Positions 7,076 through 16,491 of a stretch of 36,861 nucleotides of DNA are shown in pieces. How positions within the stretch are numbered: the first letter of the stretch is position 1; each line of letters begins with the position of its first letter. The DNA is taken from positions 1 to 36,861 of the IMG/VR virus record IMGVR_UViG_3300020084_000041. One strand, 5' to 3'. This stretch comes from a virus. Both the position numbers and the translations under genes were made by a program. A model generated the notes under the pieces. That model searched no databases, was not told where the DNA came from, and worked only from the letters and a program-made list of their open reading frames with translations.

Positions 7076-10000
7076 CTATGCTAACGCAATTACCGAAAGA
7101 TCTGCAATCAATGGTGGTTCTGCTTGATTTGTTCCAGACATAATAATTTTAATCATAAATCCAGTGAAAGGTGACAGATTATCAACAGAGAATTTATAAT
7201 CAGAAGCTGAAGTATCATTATTTTCTGAAGTTACATTCTTGTCTGGTGTGCCATCTTCGTTTCCAGCAAATCCAGGGAATAGAATATATGGTTGAGATGC
7301 ATCGGGCGAATCAGGTCTAAACAACTTATACAAAGCTCTAATTTGTGCAGATTCCTGTCTTTGAGCAGCAAATCTTAAATCAAGAGAAGTTGCTGGATTT
7401 TCTAATTTAACTTTGTTGCTTACATAAACAGCAGCATGAGGATCTCCAACTGGTGCATTTATACGATTATCAGTGATGAAATCTGTAACTGGAGCATCTA
7501 ATCTATTTGTAGTCAAGATCATAGCAACTCTGTCCAAGTCAATAATAGGACTTACACTTGGGTTTTCAGTTTGTAGAATAATTTCTGTCCATAAGGATTT
7601 ATTCTTTGGTAAATTTGTCAGATATGTAGTTTCATTGATTTGAGAAGCAACCATTCTTGGCTCGGTAAAGTGATTCATTTGATTTAGATTCATTTGTTGG
7701 AATCCTTGATCAATGAACGAAACCTCATTGCCAGATACACTAGTGGCTGTGATTGTTCTAACTCTACATGAAACTTTAGTTTGTGGTGGAGTTTTATGCT
7801 CAATATTTGGAGTTAGAGTTTCAAATTGAATATTTTGTGTTGCAGTTGCATCCACACCACCAACATCTGAACTCTTAGTAAATCTTAAAATTGGGAATCC
7901 ATTTGCAACTGATCCATCTCGTACAACTCCGCTACCAGTTGAAGTAGTATCAATCTTTAAATAATAGTGATCAATGCCATTTTGTAGAAGTGGATTTGCC
8001 TCGGAGAAATTGTGAGTTTTATTAATTCTTCTTAGAGATACACCATTTAATTCATATTTGTAAACTTTATCACCAATATCATGACCGCTGATGAGAGATG
8101 AATCTATACCTCTAGCAATACCAGTTAAAGTTGGTGGAGATGCTGCAGCATCAACACCAGTGTAAGAAATAATTTCACTATCAATTCTTACATAACCTGG
8201 ATTTGCTGCCGATACCGCAACATTTTCAAAACTGGTAAATATTCCAACAGATGTAACTTTAATCGGAGTTGTTGCGGTAGAGCTATAATTTTCTTGAGTA
8301 ACTTCTGCAGGATTTATATCAGGTTGAACATTTGAAATGATAACTTTGTTAGATCTAGAGTGCATTGCATGTCCTCTATGATCAACTTTAAAATGCAATC
8401 CATCAACTGCAGGATCTAAAGTAACGCTGATAGGAATTGGTTTTGTACCAGAATATGAGAATGCCGCAGTTGATCCAGAACTAATATATACAACTTCATT
8501 AGATAGATCAAATTGACCTTGAACATCACTTAGTTCTAATGTATTAAACGCTGAAACAATGCCAACATTGAATTTTGTATTCTCATTTAATTGACCAAAT
8601 TGTGCTGTAACTATATCACCAACTGAGTATCCACTTCCACCATTTGTAATCGTAAATGTATCAAGATTGCCATTATTTACTGTCATAATACCAACAGCAC
8701 CTGTTCCAATACCAGTAACTGATATAATGGGAACATTAGAATAAGTAAAGCTTCCTACTGAAGGTGTTAAACCAGATCCAACATTATTAGTAGTCATCGC
8801 AGCAGCATTATTGATTGCAATAGCACCCTTTGTAGAAACAAGTTTACCCGTAGCATTTAAATTATTCATCTGAGTAATTGTTACGCCAGGTGAAATTACT
8901 GCTGAAATGTTATTACCAAGTTTAATTACAGAATCTCTAGAAATAGTTTTAATTGGATCCTTCTTTAGTGTTACAATTTGTTTGTTTCCAATATCCAGAA
9001 CTGGATTATAAGTTGCAAAAACACCACCATCAGTTGAAAATTGAGCTATATTTAATTTAAATTTAAGATCTTCTAATTGACTAGGATCCCATGTTTCACC
9101 ATTTTGTGACTTAAAGAATGAACCTAAGTATGGCTGTTGAGAAACAATAATTTGCTGAGCCTCTGGTTTATTTTTAGTTGATACATCAACTTCACTCATT
9201 CTAGAAATCCATACCTGATAGTCACTGGAATCAGTTTGAAGAACAATAGCATATTCAGTATTTGCAGTCAAAAATAGTGGTGCTGGTAGAATAAATTTCG
9301 TAGGAATGGATGCGTCTGCTGAAACTGTTATATCTTTGGGAAGTAGGGTTGCTTCTCCAAATGGTAAGATTTTTGAAGTTGGAGACCCTGCAATACACGT
9401 TCTGATTTGACAAGCAACTGGTAAAGAAGCTGAATCTTTCTTTTGGAAGTATACTTCAATCGAAGTAACAAATATTCCAGATTCTTCAGTTGGTGGAACT
9501 TTAAACGTTTGTGCAATTGGGTCGCCGTATCCACATTTCGTAGGCTTAATAGATTTGGAGAATTTGAGAGCAGCAGCCGCCTCTTTCTGCTTCTTCTTTA
9601 GTTCATTGCTGAGTACTTTGGCGTTCTTTTTGTCTTGAGCTTGTTTTTTCTTAATATCCTCTACTGCTGCTTTTGCTGCGGCAGCTGTTGCAGCAGCTGC
9701 TTGATCTAGAGCAGTTACTTTTGCAACAGTTGCATCGTAATTACCTGCATTTAATGGGATAATTTGTCCATCTTTAGTCTTAATATAATCTACATTATTT
9801 TTATCTCTAGTTTTACTATATTCTTTAACTTCAATAATTTTTCCATTATCTACTGTTTTAGTTTGTGGAGCAATCGGGATATTTTCATAATAAGGAATTC
9901 TTGTTGTAAGCGTGGTCTCTTGAACATTATCTTGAGTGCCAGCTGCAGTGAAGTTTGCCTCTACCTGGCTAATAACTTCTCCAGGAACGGGTTCATTATC

Positions 10001-13000
10001 TTCATCCGAAGTTAATTGGAATGTCTTAGTGCCCGATGTAAATTTAGGATTATTGTTTACATTACCATCAGGAATGTAGAACGATCCAATTAAGGTTCCA
10101 GCTTCGTCTGAAATTAATCTAAGATCTTTAATTGTTGCCTGAGCACCACTGGTTTTCCCAATCAACTTCATTCCTTTAGTTAAATATCCACTATATTTTG
10201 AATCTTTTTGGTTATTTAAACTATCAGTATCAACGTTTAATAGTGTTGAAGTTGATGAGTAATTAGAAGGCATACCCAGCTTCAAGTCGTATGGGTTCTT
10301 TTCATAAAATTCTATTGTTCCGCCAGGTTTATCGTACTTATGTGCTGATGATTGAAGTTGAAAACGAATCTTTTTACCATTATTTCCAGAAGTCCCTTGA
10401 TCACCAATATTAAAACCTTGACTTTCAACATCTTCACCAGCACTAAATGTACCAGATACCATCTCAATTTCAATTAATTTAGGGAAACAAAACTCGGTAA
10501 CATTAATTTTATTAAAGAATGCATAATATTGTGTGCTTGGTTTTACACGTTGAGCTTTGAATTCAATGTTTCTTGCTCTCATGTAAGGAATGATTTCCCG
10601 ACTTACAACTCTAGAGCCTAAGTTTTGAGTTTCAGACTTTTCATTAACTTTAAATTGTACTCCCTTTCTTTCAAATTTTGATGTACTTTGATAAGTTAAT
10701 TCATATTCTTCTTCCCAAACTGCAACATTTTTAAATAAAGGTTTACCAGTTGCCTTTGCAGATGCATCAGTGGCAGGCTTATTTACTTTTTTAGTCTTGG
10801 TTTTTCCTTTCTTATTTTTAGTAGTTTCGGTTACTTGATAGTTAGTAACTACTGAAAGTGTCTCAGCTTGTTTGCTAACTAACTTAGTGTCAACTAATTC
10901 TTTACCTGTCCAAATTTCTTCCCAAGAACCCCAATCAACTTCGGTAAGACCTGTATTAGGATTGATGCCTTTTTCGGCATTCATCGCATCATACAATGCT
11001 GAGGATGTTAAGTTTTTAGCATCAAGTTGTTTTGTATCAATCCAAGTATCAGATTCTGGAGTGAGTGATAAAGTTCCACTCCACTTTACAATACTAAATG
11101 GATTTACATTTTCAATACGAGTTGCAAATTTTTGTTCAATTAGTAGTTTTTCAGTATAATCAAGGGTGATTAAACTACCACTCTTTTTAATATTAACTCC
11201 ATCATCAGTTACATTGGTTGCATAGTCAAGATCAAAGCATGTAGTATAATGCGATGGTCTCAAAATACCGTTAGTTGCATCAATACTCGCTTTGAAATCT
11301 GGATGTGCAATACTATGTGAGTCATGATTTTCAAAATTATCAACAAAGAAACCACTCTTAAATCTATCTAATCCAGTCTTTGCATCTTTGATATTTAAAT
11401 TTTTTGTATTTGATTCTAAGAAACTTAAACTGGTAACTTGTTCAACATTAGAAAGTCTCTGCTCAAGACGTTCAATGTCTTTCATTGTGTATCTCTTATG
11501 TTGTACAGGAGATACATATACTTCCTTAGCATCATAAACATAAGCAGGCATTGAAATAACAGCAATATCCAAAGCAGGAGATGCTAAAATTGGTTTTTGA
11601 GGACTTTCTGATGGAGAGCCTTGAGAAATTTCAAAAGAACCATTTTTATTTAAGAATAGAACATCAATTCTACCTAAGTAATATGAATATCCTAGTAGTA
11701 TTTGAGAGGCATTTAAAATTGGATTTGTAACACTTGCCCCTGTAGTAGAGAATACTCTTGAATTAAATTCAAATGGTGATTTTGTTGCTGTTGCTGGATC
11801 ATATGTTGTTACTCTAGGTCTAATATCAATAGCATCTGTTGCTCTTAAAGATCCGTAAATATATGGAATAGAATTGGAGTATAATGCAGGATCAAAACTT
11901 GAGAATGATGTAAAGTCTCCAGTATCTCCAGCTGGTGTTGAATAATAATCAAAAACTACTGTTACTCTTTTAGCTGGTGGTTGCTGACCTTCTTTTAAAA
12001 TAATTTTTGCATAATCAACATATTCAGATCGAGAACCATTATCAAAAACATACTTATCAGAAATATCTTTTGAAAATTGATTAATAGTATTAATATTTGC
12101 ACTAATATCTGAATTAATAAAATCTAAAGTTTCGCCTTTGGTAAATACACCAGCATTAATATATGCAAATGTTAATGTTGTTGATGTTGATGAAATTAAT
12201 TTAGCTTTTGCTTTTGAGGTCATGCCATTAAAAACTTGACCAGGGAGAAGAGTTGTTAGATCCCCTACAATATTATTAACTATAACTGTTGGAAGTACTG
12301 GATCATTTTCATCATATGATTCATAAATGTCTAAAACATTTAAAACATCTCCTTGATACAGACAAATTTCTTTGTCTTGTACTCGTGTTCCATAAATTGA
12401 GCTATATGTCAATCCATCATTTAGAGTATTTCCACCAGTTCCTGAACCAATTTGAGTTGATCTATTAAAGGTTACTGTTGCTGCTTTAACAAGATTTTTC
12501 TTCTTAACTGTCAGATTAATTTTATTAAGAGTTGCAATTAATTTTGCATTAGAACTAGTATTTTTTGATAGTTGAGTAATAGTTATAGTTTTTCCGCCGT
12601 TTGATACAATAACACTACCAGCCGTTAAGGGCTCGATTATACCATCAGTGTATGATAACTGATACTCATTAATATTAAATGGCTTGAAAAATAAATTTGG
12701 ATCACTTTCTACAACAGTGAACGAAGAACTACTTACGTTAGCAATATAAGTTTTTCTAATTTCAAGTGATGAGTTTGTTAAATCAAGTGCGCTTATATCT
12801 GTTGTTGGTAAAGATTCAAATAAATCTCTATCTTCACTATTGACTAAATCTGGTTGAAGAACTTTTAGATCATTTACAGTTATAGCAGCCGCTGGTAAAG
12901 TTCCATCATAAACTCCTGTTACGCTACTAATGCCAACGACAGTAAACGTCTTTAAGTTTGTGGCAACAGCAGATACTTTATTGTAACTTGGATATGGATT

Positions 13001-14830
13001 TCCTGACTTGGTATATGAAATAATATCACCAATTTTAGGTGGAATTGTAGATGCTGTAGTGATACCTACAGTAACAACACCGCCTGCAGTAATGCTATAT
13101 TGTGTAGCAGCAGGTCCAAGAGATTTTACTTTATTAAGAACTAAATCCGCAGTAAATACTTGTGAAGTGCTTGCATCAACAGATCGGATTGATTTTACAT
13201 CTGAAAAATCAAAATCTCTTACAGAATATACTGTTGGCGACGAACTGATTCCATTGACAGATACTGATTCCCCAATTAAAAATTTACCTCTTGTACCATA
13301 TAAAGTTAAATCACTAGATACACCAACATTAGAATATAAATATCCACTTGCTCCACTATTTTTACCCTTAATAAATGCAGGTGCATTAAGTGTTATTTTA
13401 CTACTAAGTGTAACTGATGTAAAGGTTTCAATGTCAAACAAAGCACATTCAAATTTTGTTTGATCATCAACATATTTTGAATCTGGAGTGTAGATATCAT
13501 ACAAACGTGCAACACCAATTTGAGTTCCTGGTAAAGTTGACGGAGCACTATTGTCTATTCTAGAATTTGAAAGTTGAATTACATCAGTTGTAGTAATTCC
13601 AACTCTAGGAGTGCCAAATAAATTATCAATTTGCGTTCTAGCAGCAGCTCCAAACGAAAGACTATAATTACTGACAGCTCTTGAAGTTCTTGGCTTATCA
13701 ATATCTATCAAAGTTGTTGAAAGTTTTTCAATGTCATAACCTAGAACGTATGCCTTTCCTGCCGAAATTTCAACGGTCAGTGCAGCTTCAGATGGTTCTA
13801 ATCCACTTGGAGTAGTTTGATTGTCAAAGTACACTCCATTATTACCTAAGCCATCGTTTAGATTTTCTTTTACAGATACTGAAAAAGGTTTAACCGTGTA
13901 ATTTCCAGATTCATCATAAGTTCTTTTTGCCAACGCATCTTGCAATGCGGTATCATTTGCTTTTGATGGAGTAAATGATTGTAGATCTCCATCAACAACA
14001 CGCATTAATTCAATGAAGTTTTCATCGTTTAAATTATCAAGATCTTTTTTAATAAAAGTAGTAGATATTTTAAGTCTATCTGCTCCTGGTGCAGCATAGT
14101 TTGAAAATCCCTGAGCATTATCATTTAATGTATCATCATCGTATGAAGTTACAATATCTTCTTCAATCAGTAAACCTACTCTAGCATTTGCAAATGAAGA
14201 ATATTGGTCAAGGATTACTTTTTGTGATAATACTTTTACAAAATGACCTCTTAAAAAATATACCCCGTCGTTAATTCCCGCAATCGAAGCTTTACCTACA
14301 GGATCTTCTGCAGTAACATTTGCAAATGGAGAATTTGCTTTTAATACACCGCCAGTATAAGTTACATCTTCAGCAACTAATAAAGTTTCTCCTGGTGAAA
14401 ATTTCTTAGTATTAAAATCTGTTGTGCTTGAGTTTGCGTATTTAAAGTATAATGTATTTTTTCCTGCAGTTGATTCTGCATTAGTGATAGCTAACTCAAT
14501 TTTTGCTTGAAGCCCCGAGGTTTGTCCTACAACATTAATACCAATCAAATTATTAACATAACTACTAACTTCAACACCAAAATAAATTGGATCTAGTAAA
14601 ACATAATCTACTCTGTTATCATATGAAGTTTGACCTGGAATTACCTTTGCACCTTCTTTAAAAAAGTGTTGACCAAATCTATCAATCTGATTTTGTAAAA
14701 TTGATTGAAGAGTTGTTAATTCTCTAGCCTGTATTGGAGTTCCAGGCTTAAATAGTACTCGCTTATAGTTCTTGTCCTCACTAAAATCATCAAAGTATGG
14801 GCTTACATTTAAGTTAGTATTCTGTGGCAT
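7076..14830 (-). CDS. Giant baseplate/tail structural protein with DUF4815
   Basis: The product is 2584 residues. The N-terminus (residues about 1-400) has YFDDFSEDKNYKRVLFKPG, LQARELTTLQ-type sequence and GADRLKISTTFIKKDLDN, then RTYDESGNYTVKPF. These match DUF4815, a domain common in baseplate or fibre-anchoring proteins of marine myoviruses. Further along are a coiled coil near residues 1113-1130 (ERLEQRLSNVEQ), a Lys-rich patch near 1340 (NKKGKTKTKKVNK), a long Ala/Lys helix at about 1700-1762, a beta domain beginning GDPIAQTFKVPPTEESG, a GxGY repeat (GGSGYSVGDIV) near 2070 and an IDSEIISYTG...ARG...H module near 2210-2260. It starts 1 bp after the gp8 stop. By position it may replace T4 gp9/gp10-type functions; that is inference. 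Confidence 0.8.
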   Translation of the reverse strand: MPQNTNLNVSPYFDDFSEDKNYKRVLFKPGTPIQARELTTLQSILQNQIDRFGQHFFKEGAKVIPGQTSYDNRVDYVLLDPIYFGVEVSSYVNNLIGINVVGQTSGLQAKIELAITNAESTAGKNTLYFKYANSSTTDFNTKKFSPGETLLVAEDVTYTGGVLKANSPFANVTAEDPVGKASIAGINDGVYFLRGHFVKVLSQKVILDQYSSFANARVGLLIEEDIVTSYDDDTLNDNAQGFSNYAAPGADRLKISTTFIKKDLDNLNDENFIELMRVVDGDLQSFTPSKANDTALQDALAKRTYDESGNYTVKPFSVSVKENLNDGLGNNGVYFDNQTTPSGLEPSEAALTVEISAGKAYVLGYDIEKLSTTLIDIDKPRTSRAVSNYSLSFGAAARTQIDNLFGTPRVGITTTDVIQLSNSRIDNSAPSTLPGTQIGVARLYDIYTPDSKYVDDQTKFECALFDIETFTSVTLSSKITLNAPAFIKGKNSGASGYLYSNVGVSSDLTLYGTRGKFLIGESVSVNGISSSPTVYSVRDFDFSDVKSIRSVDASTSQVFTADLVLNKVKSLGPAATQYSITAGGVVTVGITTASTIPPKIGDIISYTKSGNPYPSYNKVSAVATNLKTFTVVGISSVTGVYDGTLPAAAITVNDLKVLQPDLVNSEDRDLFESLPTTDISALDLTNSSLEIRKTYIANVSSSSFTVVESDPNLFFKPFNINEYQLSYTDGIIEPLTAGSVIVSNGGKTITITQLSKNTSSNAKLIATLNKINLTVKKKNLVKAATVTFNRSTQIGSGTGGNTLNDGLTYSSIYGTRVQDKEICLYQGDVLNVLDIYESYDENDPVLPTVIVNNIVGDLTTLLPGQVFNGMTSKAKAKLISSTSTTLTFAYINAGVFTKGETLDFINSDISANINTINQFSKDISDKYVFDNGSRSEYVDYAKIILKEGQQPPAKRVTVVFDYYSTPAGDTGDFTSFSSFDPALYSNSIPYIYGSLRATDAIDIRPRVTTYDPATATKSPFEFNSRVFSTTGASVTNPILNASQILLGYSYYLGRIDVLFLNKNGSFEISQGSPSESPQKPILASPALDIAVISMPAYVYDAKEVYVSPVQHKRYTMKDIERLEQRLSNVEQVTSLSFLESNTKNLNIKDAKTGLDRFKSGFFVDNFENHDSHSIAHPDFKASIDATNGILRPSHYTTCFDLDYATNVTDDGVNIKKSGSLITLDYTEKLLIEQKFATRIENVNPFSIVKWSGTLSLTPESDTWIDTKQLDAKNLTSSALYDAMNAEKGINPNTGLTEVDWGSWEEIWTGKELVDTKLVSKQAETLSVVTNYQVTETTKNKKGKTKTKKVNKPATDASAKATGKPLFKNVAVWEEEYELTYQSTSKFERKGVQFKVNEKSETQNLGSRVVSREIIPYMRARNIEFKAQRVKPSTQYYAFFNKINVTEFCFPKLIEIEMVSGTFSAGEDVESQGFNIGDQGTSGNNGKKIRFQLQSSAHKYDKPGGTIEFYEKNPYDLKLGMPSNYSSTSTLLNVDTDSLNNQKDSKYSGYLTKGMKLIGKTSGAQATIKDLRLISDEAGTLIGSFYIPDGNVNNNPKFTSGTKTFQLTSDEDNEPVPGEVISQVEANFTAAGTQDNVQETTLTTRIPYYENIPIAPQTKTVDNGKIIEVKEYSKTRDKNNVDYIKTKDGQIIPLNAGNYDATVAKVTALDQAAAATAAAAKAAVEDIKKKQAQDKKNAKVLSNELKKKQKEAAAALKFSKSIKPTKCGYGDPIAQTFKVPPTEESGIFVTSIEVYFQKKDSASLPVACQIRTCIAGSPTSKILPFGEATLLPKDITVSADASIPTKFILPAPLFLTANTEYAIVLQTDSSDYQVWISRMSEVDVSTKNKPEAQQIIVSQQPYLGSFFKSQNGETWDPSQLEDLKFKLNIAQFSTDGGVFATYNPVLDIGNKQIVTLKKDPIKTISRDSVIKLGNNISAVISPGVTITQMNNLNATGKLVSTKGAIAINNAAAMTTNNVGSGLTPSVGSFTYSNVPIISVTGIGTGAVGIMTVNNGNLDTFTITNGGSGYSVGDIVTAQFGQLNENTKFNVGIVSAFNTLELSDVQGQFDLSNEVVYISSGSTAAFSYSGTKPIPISVTLDPAVDGLHFKVDHRGHAMHSRSNKVIISNVQPDINPAEVTQENYSSTATTPIKVTSVGIFTSFENVAVSAANPGYVRIDSEIISYTGVDAAASPPTLTGIARGIDSSLISGHDIGDKVYKYELNGVSLRRINKTHNFSEANPLLQNGIDHYYLKIDTTSTGSGVVRDGSVANGFPILRFTKSSDVGGVDATATQNIQFETLTPNIEHKTPPQTKVSCRVRTITATSVSGNEVSFIDQGFQQMNLNQMNHFTEPRMVASQINETTYLTNLPKNKSLWTEIILQTENPSVSPIIDLDRVAMILTTNRLDAPVTDFITDNRINAPVGDPHAAVYVSNKVKLENPATSLDLRFAAQRQESAQIRALYKLFRPDSPDASQPYILFPGFAGNEDGTPDKNVTSENNDTSASDYKFSVDNLSPFTGFMIKIIMSGTNQAEPPLIADLSVIALA

Positions 14831-14831
14831 C

Positions 14832-16463
14832 TTAGAACTCTAGAATAATTTTAACGTCTTCTTTTTGATTTGGGGAGCGAATAATTGCAGCTCTGTTATC
14901 TATATAGATAATTTCCCCAGAGTATTTTTCATTCTCAGGAGTTGCACATCCCTTGATGTAATTTTGCCCCAACTTCACAGTTCTTGTATTTACTCCAGAA
15001 CCAATAGTAGTTTTATTTACTGGAACCGCACTAGTTCCAAAAGTAGTGTCAATAACTAAATTACTTCCAACAGTAGCTCCTTGAATTACAGTTGTTCCGC
15101 CAACACCAATTTCTGAGGTGAATCTTGATAATTTAAATCCAACTGATGTGGAAGCTAAGCCTACTGGCTGATAATACTTGAGAACACCTGTAGTGTTATC
15201 CCAGGAAGCAACGATTCCAATCGCTGTAGATCCAATTCCAATAGTTTGAGTAACTACAGTATCTACATCATATTCAACTCCATCGATACTTGCTCCAGTA
15301 GAACTTACAAGTTTTAACGCATATAATGAACTATACTCTGACGCTGTTAGTAGTTGGCTGGTGCTACCACTCAAAGTTGGATTTTTAATAATACCAACTC
15401 TTGCAAAATCATTGCCAACAATTGTATCTGGGTTATTAGCATCTACTTCATACCGAGAATAAATTAATACTTTGTTGGCACCTAGTTCAGTGTAAACATC
15501 TGCTCCATGACCTCCTGGAGGAGGCATGATGACGCTAAATTGTGCTACTGATGTTGATGCTACTCCAACACCGTTAAGACCTTGAATTGGAGCACCATTG
15601 GAAGACCCAGGTGCTCCTGGATAAAATTGAATAGTTCCGTAAGTGTACCCTCTACCACCATTAGTAACTGCAATATCTGAAACCTTTCCTGAAGAATCAA
15701 TCGTAACTGTAGCTTTTCCATTAATACCATCACCTAAAATAGGGACATTTTTGATTGATGTACTAATAGGTTGATAACCATCACCACGATTTTCAATAAT
15801 TACAACTTGTACTTTACCATCTACTGCGTTGTTTTTAATTTCCTCACTTTCACCAGTACCCCAATTTTCGGGAACTGGAATATATTCAGTGGAATCAAAT
15901 TTAATAATATCTCTTGGATTGATTGTATATAAGTATTTCCAAACATAACCATCACCAGAAGTACCAGCAGCTCTTGGTTCTAAATCTGTAAATAAAGGCT
16001 CATCAATTGATGGCGAACCAATTGGATTTTCTGGATTTGTTCCATTATTTAAACAGATATAAACTCTATAATCTTGGTTTACGACATAATAATTGGCATC
16101 GTACAAATTATTAGAACTTGTAATAGGTGAGGGATTATAAACATTATAATCATGACGATGCATTTCATAAGTAGTTCCAGGACTCCATTCAACTTTTCTA
16201 ATGACTCTTCTTAAATCCGAAGGATTAATTTTTTTCAATGAAATCATTGTATCGTGAGCATCATTCAATGCCTTAAACATATCCTGCGGTGATGGAGGAT
16301 TATCATTCCAATCCGTTGTACCAGTACCAGTCATGGTATCATAGGGATTAGGAACACCAATAAAAGTATAATATGAATAGTTGGTGGAACCAATGCCAGT
16401 AAAAGTATTCATGAATGATTGAGCATTCAAAATTCTAAACTGGTCAGAAATTATCGCTGCCAT
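14832..16463 (-). CDS. gp8: Baseplate wedge protein gp8
   Basis: The product is 543 residues, against 334 in T4. gp8 is a dimeric beta protein of the baseplate wedge that joins gp7 and gp10 complexes in T4. The N-terminal 200 residues are family-like: ISDQFRILNAQSFMNTF, then YYTFIGVPNPYD, then the DMFKALNDAHDTMISLKKI helix and the VEWSPGTTYEMHRHDYN and YVWKYLYTINPRDI segments. The C-terminal half is enlarged by Gly/Thr/Ser-rich beta sequence including NRGDGYQPIS and NGGRGYTYGTIQFYPG, the same GxGY unit found in gp14 and the gp7-like protein. A late-promoter variant lies 21 bp upstream. The C-terminus ends with SGEIIYIDNRAAIIRSPNQ. Confidence 0.9.
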   Translation of the reverse strand: MAAIISDQFRILNAQSFMNTFTGIGSTNYSYYTFIGVPNPYDTMTGTGTTDWNDNPPSPQDMFKALNDAHDTMISLKKINPSDLRRVIRKVEWSPGTTYEMHRHDYNVYNPSPITSSNNLYDANYYVVNQDYRVYICLNNGTNPENPIGSPSIDEPLFTDLEPRAAGTSGDGYVWKYLYTINPRDIIKFDSTEYIPVPENWGTGESEEIKNNAVDGKVQVVIIENRGDGYQPISTSIKNVPILGDGINGKATVTIDSSGKVSDIAVTNGGRGYTYGTIQFYPGAPGSSNGAPIQGLNGVGVASTSVAQFSVIMPPPGGHGADVYTELGANKVLIYSRYEVDANNPDTIVGNDFARVGIIKNPTLSGSTSQLLTASEYSSLYALKLVSSTGASIDGVEYDVDTVVTQTIGIGSTAIGIVASWDNTTGVLKYYQPVGLASTSVGFKLSRFTSEIGVGGTTVIQGATVGSNLVIDTTFGTSAVPVNKTTIGSGVNTRTVKLGQNYIKGCATPENEKYSGEIIYIDNRAAIIRSPNQKEDVKIILEF

Positions 16464-16483
16464 ATTTGTTATAGTTTTTTATC

Positions 16484-16491
16484 TATTTAGT
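16484..16491 (-). promoter_or_regulatory. Late-promoter-like variant (ACTAAATA) before gp8
   Basis: The minus strand reads ACTAAATA, two mismatches from TATAAATA, at 21 bp from the gp8 ATG. The exact box before gp25 lies at the same distance (21 bp). It overlaps the stop codon of the gp7-like gene. Strength is unknown. Confidence 0.4.

Noticed and set aside
13008-13463. 151-codon plus-strand ORF
   Set aside because: It is antisense to the DUF4815 gene, has no promoter or ribosome site, and reads as hydrophobic shadow sequence.
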